Source: Candidatus Saccharimonadota bacterium (lineage in GTDB: Bacteria; Patescibacteriota; Saccharimonadia; Saccharimonadales; UBA10212). From it: DNA of 64,000 nucleotides. The DNA lies in assembly GCA_016176605.1 (NCBI GenBank), contig JACOWW010000002.1:312846-376845 (forward strand). The letters run 5' to 3'. Below the pieces are notes generated by a model. The model searched no databases and was not told the origin of the DNA. It saw nothing but the letters and a program-made list of their open reading frames with translations. Positions within the stretch are counted from its first letter, which is position 1. Each line of letters opens with the position of its first letter. A program made the translations under genes and the position numbers. Shown here piece after piece: positions 7,840 to 16,625 of the stretch.

Positions 7840-10800
7840 CTACTTTACGACGACGTTGGTGGAGCCAAATACCGAGGCTAAATCCCTTATGCTGGCTTCG
7901 TTCAAACTGACCATCTGTGGCAGTTTTATAACTTGCTTGCCTTCGCTAGGCCCAGTAACTATGATTACCTCCGTGTCACCGCGGTGATCGTCCAGTTTTT
8001 GTTTAAGAGCCATCAATACACTTTGATTTTCGCTATTTTCTATCCTGATATAAAGCCTCTGCCTAGAAACGGTGTCTGGCACGGGAACAGTCTTTGGAGT
8101 CTTTGGTTTGGGGCCGCCAGGTTTATACTCTTTAGCGTCTTTGGCGCTAATAACTTCTATTTTGTCCGGTAATATCTTTAGCTCACCAAGCGACGCGCCC
8201 GATTGCCTGTCACGGGAGTTAATCTTGCCGGTGGCAATTACCACCTGGTCCCTTAAAAGCTCCCCCGGCTTATAAATTTTCGGGAATAAAACCAGTTCTA
8301 GTTCGCCGCTGGTGTCAGTCAGTTTAACAAAAGCCATTTTCGAGCCGTTTTTGGTAGTTATCTCGCGTATTTGGGTGATTGAACCACCGACTGTTACGTC
8401 AGCGCCATCCATTTCCGGTCTTAAATCGGCTATTTTAACACTGCGGTTTGACAAGATAGTTTCGTAGTCCTCCAGCGGGTGTTTACTTAGGTACAGACCG
8501 AGCAGCTCGCGCTCCCAAAGCAGTTGTTCGCTGGCCGAGAATTCCACCGAGGCTATTTCTAAGCTCAGACTGGGCATCGCTTGGCTGTCTGTCTCACCGA
8601 AAAGATTAACTTGGCCGGAACTTTGGTCGCGTTGCAAACGGTTAGCCAGCGCCGCAATATTATCAAGGTTATGCAGCAGTTGGCTGCGGCTGCCAAAGCT
8701 ATCCATAGCACCGGATTTGATCAGGCTTTCCATTGACTTTCGGTTGACTACACCAGGATTAACATGCGCGCAGAAATCCTCAAGCGAGCCGAACTGTCCA
8801 CCCAGTTCTTCACGGGCGCGTAGGATTTCTTCGACCGCGCCGTGGCCGACGTTCTTAATAGCGTCCATACCGAAACGGATTTGGTTGGTTTTGGGAACTA
8901 TGGCAAACTCGTGGAACGATTCATTGATATCGGGCGGCAGGACCTCAATACCCATATGCTTACATTCGGCAATTTCAATGGACAGGCGGTCGGTATTATC
9001 AAAATCGCTGGTCATTAGCGCCGCCATAAAAGCCGCCGGGTAATGCGCTTTTAAATAGGCGGTTTGATAGGCAATTAACCCATAGCAGGCTGAATGTACT
9101 TTATTGAAACAATAGGCCGCAAATTCTTCCAATTGACCCCAAAAGCGCTCCATCTGCCGCCGCTCGGCACCGGAGTGCTTAACCGCGCCTTCTATAAATT
9201 GCGTTTTCATCTTGGCTAAAACTTCTGGGATTTTCTTACCAATGCCCTTACGTAAGGTATCGGCCTGGCCGCCGCTGAAGCCGGCTAAGTCTTTGCTAAT
9301 TTGCATAACTTGTTCTTGGTAGACGATGACTCCGTAAGTGTTTTCCAAAGCCGATTTGACGGACTCATGAATATATTCAATTTTCCTCAGGCCGTGTTTA
9401 CGGGCAATAAAGTCGTCTATCCACTGTATTGGGCCGGGACGATAAAGCGCCACCATAGCGATAATATCTTCAAACTCCGTCGGCTTCAGCTGTTTTAAGT
9501 AGCGGCGCATACCGGCTGATTCCAACTGGAAGACGCCGGTAGTTTCGGCTTTTTGCAGCAGTTCAAAGGTTTTTTTATCGTCGAGCGCAATCCCAGCAAT
9601 ATCAATATCCTGCTTATAAACTTTTTTGACTATCCGCAGGGCGTTTTTAATAATTGTCAGGTTGGAAAGACCCAAAAAGTCTATTTTAAGCAGACCCAAG
9701 TCTTCTATGGGGTTCATTGAATACTGCGTGGCAATAACGCCTTTTTGGGCCATTTCCAGCGGCGTGTACTTAACAATATCGTCTGGTGCGATCACTACGC
9801 CAGCGGCATGAACGCCGTGGCTGCGGATAGTGCCTTCTAGCCTGATCGCCAAATCAAAGACTCGCTTGGCCTGTGGATTGTTTTCATTTTCGCTTTTTAG
9901 TTCGGGCACATCGTTGAGGTGCAAGGCCAGCGGTACATGACGGCCCTGGATTGGCGGCGGGATCATTTTGGCCAAACGGTCGGCTTCGGCATATGGCACT
10001 TGTAAAACCCTGGCTACATCGCGTACCGAGTTGCGAGCCGCCATCCGTCCGAATGTCACAATGTTAGCCACGCGGTCGCGGCTATACTTTTCAATACAAT
10101 AATTGATTACTTCGTCACGGCGCGAGTCTTGAATATCAATATCCATATCCGGCATACTTATCCTATCCGGGTTTAAAAACCGTTCAAATAACAGATCGTA
10201 CTTCAAAGGGTCAATTTCGGTTATTCTTGTGGCGTAAGCCAAGATCGAGCTGGCAGCGCTGCCTCGGCCCGGTCCAAAGACGATACCGCGGTCTTTGCCC
10301 CAGTTAATGAAATCGGCAACTATCAAAAAATAACCGGAAAAACCCATTTTTTCGACAACTTCGAGTTCATAGCGAGCCCGCTGCATTACTTGACTTGTTA
10401 AGTATTTTTTGGCTTGGTTAATAGATAGTTTCTGGGCTTCTTTTCGAGATATGCCAGCGGCGGCGGATCTTCGACCATAGCGCCAAGCCAAGCCCTGCCA
10501 AGCCTGCCTTTCCAGCAGGCCTTTTTCGGTCTCGCCTTTGGGCGTCGGGAATTTAGGAATCAATATGTTGCCAAGCTCTATCTTTACATTACAGCGCTGG
10601 GCAATCTTTTGGCCGGTGGTGATAAGTTCCGGGTGACGCTCACCCCAGCGGGCAATTATCTCTTTGGGGTCCATGACGTGCAGTTCAAAGTCCCTCATAC
10701 TAAAACGGTCTTCGTCAGATAAAAAGGCACCGGTTTGGACGCAAAGTAATATTTCGTGCGCTTCTTTGTCTTCACGTTTTAAATAATGAGCGTCACAGGT

Positions 10801-11454
10801 GACAACCGCTGGCACGGCAAGTTCTTTAGCCAATTTCAGCAAGGCGGCGTTAACCTCTTTTTGTTCCTCCCAAGCTGACGGATGGTCGGCGTGGCCGTGG
10901 TCCATAAGCTCGATGTAATAGCGGTCGCCAAAGACTTTCTTGTACCATCTCGCTGTTTTTTTAGCCTGCTCATACTGCCCGGCGCGCAAGGAGTCGCTAA
11001 CCTCGCCGCCCATACAGCCGGACAGGACTATCAGCCCCTCGTTATATTTCTCGATTAAAGCCCGGTCGATTCTGGGCCGGTAGTAATAGCCTTTAAGATT
11101 AGCTATCGTAGACAGCCGCATTAAATTCTGATAGCCGGTTTGGTCCATGGCCAACATGGTCAAATGGTAGTACTGGCGGTCCTTTTCGGATTCCTTGTCG
11201 GTATATTTGCGCGGAGCTATATAAGCTTCCATGCCGATAATCGGCTTGACGCCGGCAGCTTTGGCTTCTTTATAAAACTCAATGGCGCCGCTCATAGTCC
11301 CGTGGTCAGTCAAGGCCACCGCTTCCATACCGTGGCTTTTAACATACTTTATAAGCCGCGGGATTTTTGTCAGCCCATCGAGCAGTGAATACTGGCTGTG
11401 GTTGTGCAAATGCACAAAATCACTAGAGGTAAGTTTGGTATCTTTCCTGCTCAT
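7840..11454 (-). CDS. dnaE: DNA polymerase III subunit alpha (DnaE)
   Basis: The replicative DNA polymerase, 1204 residues. The PHP domain is at the N-terminus (LHNHSQYSLLDGLTKI; TDHGTMSG). The polymerase active-site aspartates are in ISMPDMDIDIQDSRRDEVI near residue 440, and the thumb/fingers block follows. A C-terminal OB fold is at about 1010-1090 (VTVGGSITQIREITTKNG). The architecture is DnaE and not PolC. TATAAT lies 9 nt before the ATG with no Shine-Dalgarno site, suggesting a near-leaderless transcript. A palindrome of the TACTTGAC-NN-GTTAAGTA class lies inside the coding region at 10387-10404. Confidence 0.97.
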   Translation of the reverse strand: MSRKDTKLTSSDFVHLHNHSQYSLLDGLTKIPRLIKYVKSHGMEAVALTDHGTMSGAIEFYKEAKAAGVKPIIGMEAYIAPRKYTDKESEKDRQYYHLTMLAMDQTGYQNLMRLSTIANLKGYYYRPRIDRALIEKYNEGLIVLSGCMGGEVSDSLRAGQYEQAKKTARWYKKVFGDRYYIELMDHGHADHPSAWEEQKEVNAALLKLAKELAVPAVVTCDAHYLKREDKEAHEILLCVQTGAFLSDEDRFSMRDFELHVMDPKEIIARWGERHPELITTGQKIAQRCNVKIELGNILIPKFPTPKGETEKGLLERQAWQGLAWRYGRRSAAAGISRKEAQKLSINQAKKYLTSQVMQRARYELEVVEKMGFSGYFLIVADFINWGKDRGIVFGPGRGSAASSILAYATRITEIDPLKYDLLFERFLNPDRISMPDMDIDIQDSRRDEVINYCIEKYSRDRVANIVTFGRMAARNSVRDVARVLQVPYAEADRLAKMIPPPIQGRHVPLALHLNDVPELKSENENNPQAKRVFDLAIRLEGTIRSHGVHAAGVVIAPDDIVKYTPLEMAQKGVIATQYSMNPIEDLGLLKIDFLGLSNLTIIKNALRIVKKVYKQDIDIAGIALDDKKTFELLQKAETTGVFQLESAGMRRYLKQLKPTEFEDIIAMVALYRPGPIQWIDDFIARKHGLRKIEYIHESVKSALENTYGVIVYQEQVMQISKDLAGFSGGQADTLRKGIGKKIPEVLAKMKTQFIEGAVKHSGAERRQMERFWGQLEEFAAYCFNKVHSACYGLIAYQTAYLKAHYPAAFMAALMTSDFDNTDRLSIEIAECKHMGIEVLPPDINESFHEFAIVPKTNQIRFGMDAIKNVGHGAVEEILRAREELGGQFGSLEDFCAHVNPGVVNRKSMESLIKSGAMDSFGSRSQLLHNLDNIAALANRLQRDQSSGQVNLFGETDSQAMPSLSLEIASVEFSASEQLLWERELLGLYLSKHPLEDYETILSNRSVKIADLRPEMDGADVTVGGSITQIREITTKNGSKMAFVKLTDTSGELELVLFPKIYKPGELLRDQVVIATGKINSRDRQSGASLGELKILPDKIEVISAKDAKEYKPGGPKPKTPKTVPVPDTVSRQRLYIRIENSENQSVLMALKQKLDDHRGDTEVIIVTGPSEGKQVIKLPQMVSLNEASIRDLASVFGSTNVVVK

Positions 11455-11487
11455 CTGTAGCTAATTATAGACTAGCGGCATTAGATG

Positions 11488-11562
11488 GAGCCAGAAATTA
11501 GGAACTAGAAACTAGGAAATGGCTATTTTCTAATTGCTATTTGCTATTTGCTAATTACTAGC
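11488..11562. repeat. Heptad array, AACTAGA/GCTATTT type, opposed arms
   Basis: Units AATTAGG, AACTAGA, AACTAGG face units TCTAATT, GCTATTT, GCTATTT, GCTAATT. The array lies between the ytxH-like stop and the dnaE start and can fold as an imperfect hairpin. Confidence 0.75.
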
Positions 11563-11968
11563 TTTTGAAGTATTTGCCGAGGTTTTTGGCGGCTGATTTA
11601 GCTTGCTTCAAGGCCTTATTGAGCTGCGGGTCGTCGGCTTCACCGCTACGGACGGCTTTAAGTATATGGCCGAGCTTGTTTTTGGCGTCCTTGGCAGTAA
11701 CTACCGCTTCATTAAATTCGGTCCGGGCTTTGGAACCCAGCGCCAGCGACTTAGTTTTGGCGATTTTTAGCAAATCGTCCAGCTCGTCGTGGGTATGCTG
11801 CAGCTGTTCTTCGGCACTTTCTTTTATATCTTCTGCCTTATCGGCAATATCCTGGCGAGTTTCTTTACCGCTTTTGGGTGCCGTTAAAATACCGGTTACG
11901 TAGCCGACAGCACCGGCAAGCAATGCGCCAACAGCAAACTTGCGTCCCGTGTGTTCATCCTTTGTCAT
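11558..11968 (-). CDS. YtxH-like membrane-anchored helical protein
   Basis: The 136-residue protein has one hydrophobic segment (FAVGALLAGAVGYVTGILTAPKSG, about 10-32), the YtxH/DUF family hallmark ending in TAPKSGKETR. A long charged amphipathic helix rich in Ala, Lys, Asp and Glu follows. The family is of unknown function, often stress-associated in Firmicutes. It lies at the end of the gat-containing run, downstream of another small membrane protein. The start at 11968 has AAGGAGAG a few nt upstream. Confidence 0.8.
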   Translation of the reverse strand: MTKDEHTGRKFAVGALLAGAVGYVTGILTAPKSGKETRQDIADKAEDIKESAEEQLQHTHDELDDLLKIAKTKSLALGSKARTEFNEAVVTAKDAKNKLGHILKAVRSGEADDPQLNKALKQAKSAAKNLGKYFKS

Positions 11969-12008
11969 ATACTCTCCTTTCGGTCGAGAATTTTCAATTT
12001 ACATTTTT

Positions 12009-12076
12009 CCCCAGCACTAAATCTTGAAGCTCCATAATCTGATTGCAGACTACTGCGCTCAGGATTTTGTGCGGGG
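12009..12076. repeat. 70-bp palindromic dispersed element, copy 1
   Basis: The 68-bp unit has CCCC/GGGG ends and inverted arms (GCAC-x-AAATC-x-TGA and its complement TCAGGATTTTGTGC). The centre contains CCATAATCTGATTGCAGACT. Closely similar units occur at 18115, 51253 and, more diverged, 29197. Confidence 0.8.
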
Positions 12077-12078
12077 CG

Positions 12079-12191
12079 AGCAATTTTCATTGAATTTTCA
12101 TTTAACAATTTACAGGCAAGAGCCGTAGCTTCACTGGTCATTGAACATTGATTATTCATTGATAATTGAGAATTGATAATTGGCAATTGGA
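12079..12191. repeat. Heptad array, TCATTGA/GATAATT type
   Basis: Two blocks of 7-nt-period sequence (TCATTGA..TCATTTA near 12085-12115 and CATTGAA..GATAATTG near 12138-12190). An open frame reads through it but encodes only repeat-derived sequence and is not considered a gene. Confidence 0.7.
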
Positions 12192-12207
12192 GTGACGAAG
12201 TCACGAT

Positions 12208-12432
12208 TTATCCTTTCCTTTTTCTTGAAATAATTTTGCTGACTAAATTAATTACTGGCATGGCCGTGACCCCTTTTTTAACGGCGCTGGCAGCGGATTC
12301 TACACTGTCGGCCACTTCCGTCGCCCGCCTAAATACCCTTATCAAAAAAATTAGCGCGATGCTAAAAATTATTAAAAATACCGTAAGCGTCGCACTGACA
12401 ATTATTAGTAGAACTTCAGCTGCCGCGTCCAT
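12208..12432 (-). CDS. Small single-pass membrane protein of unknown function
   Basis: The 74-residue protein begins MDAAAEVLLIIVSATLTVFL, with a strongly hydrophobic segment at residues 6-32. An amphipathic Ala/Val/Ser segment and a basic tail ISRKRKG follow. The strong Shine-Dalgarno AGGAGG 7 nt before the ATG supports a real gene. It precedes the YtxH-like gene in the same direction; together they resemble the DUF948/YtxH pairs seen in other bacteria, but the similarity is too weak to name it. Confidence 0.7.
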   Translation of the reverse strand: MDAAAEVLLIIVSATLTVFLIIFSIALIFLIRVFRRATEVADSVESAASAVKKGVTAMPVINLVSKIISRKRKG

Positions 12433-12447
12433 CAGGCGCCTCCTATT

Positions 12448-12508
12448 GGAGAAGCATTTATCATTTTACATTTAACTCTTGTCATTGATTTAACATTTGG
12501 CATTGAGG
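12448..12508. repeat. Heptad array, CATTTAA type, plus a solo TCTAACGGGAT end
   Basis: Units CATTTAT, CATTTTA, CATTTAA, CATTGAT, TTAACATTTGGCATTGA. It is followed at 12509-12519 by GTCTAACGGGAT, the same sequence that forms the ends of inverted-repeat elements at 35938 and 46167, here without a partner. Confidence 0.6.
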
Positions 12509-12570
12509 TCTAACGGGATCCATGTACTAAGTATACGCCACCGCAAAAAAACAAGGCAACAAAATAGGCT

Positions 12571-14019
12571 TTATAGTCCAAGTTGTTTCTTTATAAGCTG
12601 CTGGGCCAACCCCGGGTTGGCTTGGCCGCCGGTTTTGGCCATCACCTGGCCGACCAAAAAGCCGATGGCCTTTTCCTGGCCGGCTTTAATATCCTTAACT
12701 ACTTTTGGATTTTGCGAAATTACTTCAGCAACCATCTTTTCCATTTCAGCTTGATCTGAAACCTGCAACAGCTTTAATCTTTTAGCAATTTCCTTAGGCC
12801 AATCACTTGTTGACCCATATATTAATTCTTTAAAGACTATTCTCCCTGAATTAGAACTTAGTTTTCCTTCATTTACCATGTCTGTAAGCTGTTTTAACTT
12901 TTTCCAGTCGGGATCTATTTGGGAGAGCTTTCCCTGTTTTGTTTCGAGTTCAGCTAACTGCGGATGAAGGATCCAAAAAATGGCAAGACGCGCGCTCTTA
13001 GGACCGTTTTTCCCCAGAATCTCCAGAACAGTTGGAACTATTATTGGCCTATCCAGCACCTCTTCAATAACCTTGTTGTCAACATCGATTTCCCTCAACT
13101 TCATCCTGATTACTGGCGGCAGATCCGGCATCTTGTTTTCAATGTTTCGTACGTATTTATCAACCAGCTCGACTGGCGGGATATCAGGCTCTGGCATGTA
13201 ACGGTAGTCCTCGGCTTCTTCTTTGCCACGTTGAGCTAGGCTTTTTTGCTTGGCCTCGTCCCAGCCGCGCGTTTCTTGGACAACTTTCTGGCTCTTTTCC
13301 AGTAGTTCAACCTGGCGTTTAATCTCATAAGCAACAGCTCCTTCGACGCTCCGGAAACTGTTGAGATTTTTTATTTCGCTACGTGTTCCCAGCTTTTTCG
13401 AGTCTTTGCTAACACTCACATTAATGTCAAAACGCATGTGTCCATGGTAGAGATCGCCGTCGGTCACGCCAGCGTACTTCATTGTCAACCACAGCTCGCG
13501 CGCGTATGCCTTAGCTTCTGCGGCGCTATGAATATCAGGCATACTAACTATTTCCAGCAACGGCGTGCCGGCGCGGTTGAGGTCAACTAACGAGTAGTCG
13601 GCGCCAGCCGGATGGGTATTTTTGCCGGCGTCCTCTTCCAGATTGGCCCGTTCTATACTGATACACTTTTTTAGATCATCGACTTCTATATGTAGATGCC
13701 CGCCGGCAATAATTGGCGATTCGTATTGGGTTATCTGATAGCCTTTGGGCAAGTCGGGATAAAAATAATGTTTTCGCTCAAAATGGCTCAATTTTTGCGG
13801 CTCGGTACCTAGTGCCAGAGCCGCCCTAGCACATAATTCAATAGCCGCTTCATTGAGTACCGGTAAAGCGCCAGGCACCCCAACGCAAATATGGCTGATT
13901 AAGGTGTTAGGGGCAGCCTGGCGGGCGTCATTGCCAACCGCCGCAAACAACTTTGTTTTGGTCTTAAGTTGGACATGGGTTTCAATACCAACCGTCGGTG
14001 TGTAATCGCTAATGCTCAT
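12571..14019 (-). CDS. gatB: Asp-tRNA(Asn)/Glu-tRNA(Gln) amidotransferase subunit B
   Basis: GatB binds misacylated tRNA and activates its side chain for transamidation with GatA-derived ammonia. 482 residues. The cradle domain starts DYTPTVGIETHVQLKTKTKLF; SLVDLNRAGTPLLEIVSMPD and the C-terminal YqeY-like domain ending GQANPGLAQQLIKKQL are typical. The ATG at 14019 has GGAGG 5 nt upstream; a GTG at 14025 is the alternative. It is separated from gatA by a small membrane protein gene and by heptad arrays, but all run the same way. Confidence 0.96.
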   Translation of the reverse strand: MSISDYTPTVGIETHVQLKTKTKLFAAVGNDARQAAPNTLISHICVGVPGALPVLNEAAIELCARAALALGTEPQKLSHFERKHYFYPDLPKGYQITQYESPIIAGGHLHIEVDDLKKCISIERANLEEDAGKNTHPAGADYSLVDLNRAGTPLLEIVSMPDIHSAAEAKAYARELWLTMKYAGVTDGDLYHGHMRFDINVSVSKDSKKLGTRSEIKNLNSFRSVEGAVAYEIKRQVELLEKSQKVVQETRGWDEAKQKSLAQRGKEEAEDYRYMPEPDIPPVELVDKYVRNIENKMPDLPPVIRMKLREIDVDNKVIEEVLDRPIIVPTVLEILGKNGPKSARLAIFWILHPQLAELETKQGKLSQIDPDWKKLKQLTDMVNEGKLSSNSGRIVFKELIYGSTSDWPKEIAKRLKLLQVSDQAEMEKMVAEVISQNPKVVKDIKAGQEKAIGFLVGQVMAKTGGQANPGLAQQLIKKQLGL

Positions 14020-14033
14020 ACCCACCTCCCGTT

Positions 14034-14140
14034 ATCAGTTCACCATTCTCCATTTTCCATACATTATCCGTTGTCCATTCACCGTTAAGGGTAAATGGTA
14101 AATGCACGGTAAATGGTAAATGGTAAATGGTAAATGGCTT
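14034..14140. repeat. Heptad array, TAAATGG type, opposed arms
   Basis: Units TCACCAT, TCTCCAT, TTTCCAT, GTCCATT face at least five clean TAAATGG units at 14091-14135. This is one of the most regular arrays in the window; the arms are roughly complementary and could form a long imperfect stem. Confidence 0.85.
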
Positions 14141-14142
14141 TT

Positions 14143-14550
14143 TCATAATGCTCCTAAATCCTTCAATCCTTGGCGGAAACCGGATAGGGCGTTTTTAGCT
14201 TCGTTCTTGCGCAGCCGCACAGTTGGTTCGTGCACTAAGCGGTTACGCAATTTATGGGCGTACCATACGCCGTCGTTATCGGAAAGATCGTGTTGGGCCG
14301 ACACCAATCGCTCCCCCACAGTTTTTCCCTTATAGCTCTTTTTTTTGAGGGCTTCATCGAGTAATTTATCAGCGTCAATCACAGCTAAAATCATGCCGTC
14401 GTAAGTTTTTACCCGGGCTAAAATTTCCAGCCACTTTTTTTGGTAGTATTGCCGGTTAAGTTTGTGCGGCCGTTTGGCGACCAGCCGGCTAAGGACAAAT
14501 AAAACCACTAGGCCAAAGACAATCGCAGCGACTAAAAAGGCAATGGTCAT
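14143..14550 (-). CDS. Membrane-anchored protein of unknown function
   Basis: The 135-residue protein has a hydrophobic N-terminal segment (TIAFLVAAIVFGLVVLFVLSRL, about 2-23). A basic linker leads to a helical soluble part containing LAVIDADKLLDEALKKK and VWYAHKLRNRLVHEP. The latter resembles HEPN-like helical regions (R-x4-H) but is too short for a firm call. The start is supported by GAGGAGG 7 nt upstream. It lies between gatA and gatB and is probably co-transcribed with them. Confidence 0.7.
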   Translation of the reverse strand: MTIAFLVAAIVFGLVVLFVLSRLVAKRPHKLNRQYYQKKWLEILARVKTYDGMILAVIDADKLLDEALKKKSYKGKTVGERLVSAQHDLSDNDGVWYAHKLRNRLVHEPTVRLRKNEAKNALSGFRQGLKDLGAL

Positions 14551-14569
14551 TATATGCCTCCTCTGGACG

Positions 14570-14710
14570 CATTTATCATTTTACATTTAGCATTTAGCAT
14601 TGATTTAGCATTGACCATTGAACATTTAAGACCAGCATCTGCAGCTTCATTGATATTTGGTAATTGAAAATTCAATGTAAATTGTAAATTGTAAATTGTA
14701 AATTGGAGTG
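14570..14710. repeat. Heptad array, CATTTAG/GTAAATT type, opposed arms
   Basis: Units CATTTAT, CATTTTA, CATTTAG, CATTTAG, CATTGAT face units TCAATGT, AAATTGT, AAATTGT, AAATTGT, AAATTGG. It fills the region between gatA and the downstream membrane protein gene. Confidence 0.8.
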
Positions 14711-14716
14711 GCGCAG

Positions 14717-16165
14717 TCACGACTTGAGTTCCTCAAAAGCTTTAGCCACACCAAGCAATTCACGGTCGGATTTCTGCGGCCCGATAATTTGCAGCCCCAC
14801 CGGTAAATTATCTGCTAGTCCGGCTGGGATACTAATGGCCGGCACGCCGGCAATATTGGCGGCCACTGTCATTATGTCTACTAAATACATCTGCAGAGGG
14901 TCACCTACTTTTTCACCAATTTTAAAGGCTGTGGTAGGCGAGACCGGACCGACCAAAAAGTCGTATTTTTTGAAGGCGTCGGCGAATTCTTTAATAATTT
15001 TGGTGCGTACTGTCTGGGCTTTTTTATAGTAAGCATCGTAATAACCGCTCGAGAGAACGTGCGCGCCAATCATTATCCGGCGTTTGGCTTCAGCGCCGAA
15101 GCCTTGCTCGCGCGCTTGTTCATAACTTTCCGCCAGATCTTTGGCTTCTCTAGCAAAATGTCCGTAGCGCTGGCCATCGTAACGCGCTAAATTACTACTG
15201 ACTTCGGCCGGGCAAATGATGTAATAAACAGCCAGCGCCAGCGGTAAGCTCGGCAAGCTGACTTCAGAGACTTCCGCGCCTGCAGTTTTAATTTTCCCGA
15301 TCGCCTCGCCAATTACCTTTTTGACGCCAGGCTCTAGCCCTTCGTCAAAATATTCTTTGATAATCCCTATTTTTGAAGTTTGAAGTTTGAAGTTTGAAGT
15401 TTGAAGATCGTAACCCTCTGGGTTACGATCTATTGTTGTGCTGTCCAGCTCATCTTTGCCACTCATAACCTCAAGTACCAAAGCAGCATCATCAACAGTC
15501 GTGGCCAGCGGGCCAATGACGTCGGTGCTGCTGGCCATGGCCACTACTCCGCTGCGGCTGACTAAACCGTAGGTCGGTTTATAACCGACGGCGCCGCAAA
15601 AACTGGCCGGCAGACGGATAGAACCGCCGGTATCGGTGCCCAGTGCGAAAGGAATCATATCTAGGGCCACGGCGGCAGCCGAGCCACCGGAACTGCCACC
15701 GGGCACGCGGGTTTTATCATGCGGGTTTTTGGTGACGAAAAAATCACTGTTTTCGGTGCTGCTGCCGTGCGCCCAGGCATCTAGGTTGGCTTTGGCGATG
15801 CAGATCGCACCCTCGGCCTCTAATTTATTTATAGCAGTCGCCTGATAGGGCGCTTCATAGTCTTTGAGCATATTGCTGGCGGCCGTCGTTTTGCCGCCGA
15901 AAGTCAAAAAATTATCTTTGGCAATAAATGGCACACCGGCCAACCTACCGACTTTTCCACCTTTTTTGGCTCGTTCGTCGATTTCTGCTGCCCGCTCAAG
16001 CGCCCGTTCTTTGGTAGTTGAAATAACGGCATCAAAATCTTTTTGAGCAATGATCAATCTGCAATTATCAATTATCAACGAGTTATCATTGAACCAATAA
16101 TTCAATGCATTAACACATTGCTTATTACTGTATTCATTGAGCATTGAGCATTGAGCATTGAGCAT
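14717..16165 (-). CDS. gatA: Asp-tRNA(Asn)/Glu-tRNA(Gln) amidotransferase subunit A
   Basis: GatA is the amidase that releases ammonia from glutamine for GatB. 482 residues. The amidase signature with the Ser-cis-Ser-Lys triad is present: K in VPFIAKDNF, and GGSSGGSAAAVA followed by GTDTGGSIRLPAS. The start ATG overlaps the gatC stop (TAATG), so coupling is likely. The first codons lie inside four ATGCTCA heptad units, and most of the first 40 residues look repeat-encoded; conserved GatA sequence begins near DFDAVISTTKERAL. A second array of five TTTGAAG units encodes LQTSNFKLQTS in a surface loop without changing the usual loop length. Confidence 0.95.
   Translation of the reverse strand: MLNAQCSMLNEYSNKQCVNALNYWFNDNSLIIDNCRLIIAQKDFDAVISTTKERALERAAEIDERAKKGGKVGRLAGVPFIAKDNFLTFGGKTTAASNMLKDYEAPYQATAINKLEAEGAICIAKANLDAWAHGSSTENSDFFVTKNPHDKTRVPGGSSGGSAAAVALDMIPFALGTDTGGSIRLPASFCGAVGYKPTYGLVSRSGVVAMASSTDVIGPLATTVDDAALVLEVMSGKDELDSTTIDRNPEGYDLQTSNFKLQTSKIGIIKEYFDEGLEPGVKKVIGEAIGKIKTAGAEVSEVSLPSLPLALAVYYIICPAEVSSNLARYDGQRYGHFAREAKDLAESYEQAREQGFGAEAKRRIMIGAHVLSSGYYDAYYKKAQTVRTKIIKEFADAFKKYDFLVGPVSPTTAFKIGEKVGDPLQMYLVDIMTVAANIAGVPAISIPAGLADNLPVGLQIIGPQKSDRELLGVAKAFEELKS
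15372..15430. repeat. Heptad array plus palindrome inside gatA
   Basis: Five tandem TTTGAAG units (15372-15406) abut a palindrome with 11-bp arms GATCGTAACCC around TCT (15406-15430). Both are translated in frame as part of GatA. Confidence 0.9.
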
Positions 16166-16166
16166 T
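16046..16166. repeat. Heptad array covering the gatA start and N-terminal codons
   Basis: On the coding strand four exact ATGCTCA units begin at the initiation codon. Degenerate 7-nt units (TTGATAA, TTGCAGA, TTGATCA) follow to about codon 40, interrupted by less regular sequence. Confidence 0.85.
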
Positions 16167-16458
16167 ATTGAAGTACCCTTTTGACTTTGAATTGGTTTTT
16201 TTCAGTGGCTGGGGCGTTTTTCAATAAATCTTTAGACTTGGCCTGGTAGTTAATCTCTTTATCGGCGCGCGTGACATTTTTAAGTCCGGTGACTTGGTAA
16301 GTCGGCTCCAGGCCTTTAGTGTCGACTTTATCCAGCATTTCAACGTAAGCTAATATTTCTGACAGTTCATGGCGGAACTTTTCAATTTCTTCTTCTGTTA
16401 GTTTTAGGCGCGAAAGTTTCGCCAATTTCAAAACCGCATCTCTGCTCAACTTAGCCAT
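16165..16458 (-). CDS. gatC: Asp-tRNA(Asn)/Glu-tRNA(Gln) amidotransferase subunit C
   Basis: GatC stabilises the GatAB complex. 97 residues from ATG 16458, beginning MAKLSRDAVLKLAKLSRLKL; the pattern LTEEEIEKFRHELSEILAYVEMLDKVDT is the family signature. An upstream in-frame extension is unlikely because conserved sequence starts here. It is the first gene of the gat run, and its stop codon overlaps the gatA start. Confidence 0.94.
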   Translation of the reverse strand: MAKLSRDAVLKLAKLSRLKLTEEEIEKFRHELSEILAYVEMLDKVDTKGLEPTYQVTGLKNVTRADKEINYQAKSKDLLKNAPATEKNQFKVKRVLQ

Positions 16459-16514
16459 ATCTCTAGTAGTCCAGTATAGCAAAAATTCTCTCAGGATTCG
16501 GGAACTTACACCCC

Positions 16515-16543
16515 TTGACAAGCTAAAACGTTAATGGTATTTT
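16515..16543 (+). promoter_or_regulatory. Consensus sigma-70-like promoter of the GC-rich cassette
   Basis: TTGACA (16515-16520), a 17-nt spacer and TATTTT (16538-16543), pointing away from gatC. It is the best -35 match in the window. A leader of about 75 nt follows, unlike the leaderless genes elsewhere. Confidence 0.7.
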
Positions 16544-16625
16544 TGGGGTAATCATTAGACTCCGTGGCAATGCCAAGAGTTTACTGGTCGCAGAGCAATA
16601 CAACCCAACAGGAGGGAGGAGGAGC

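Noticed and set aside
11965..12204. 79-codon open frame on the minus strand between the ytxH-like and small membrane protein genes
   Set aside because: It is translated from heptad repeats and a 70-bp palindromic element; the product is repeat-derived and there is no ribosome site.
14091..14135. CRISPR array suggested by regular short repeats
   Set aside because: The repeat unit is 7 nt with no spacers; this is a heptad tandem array.
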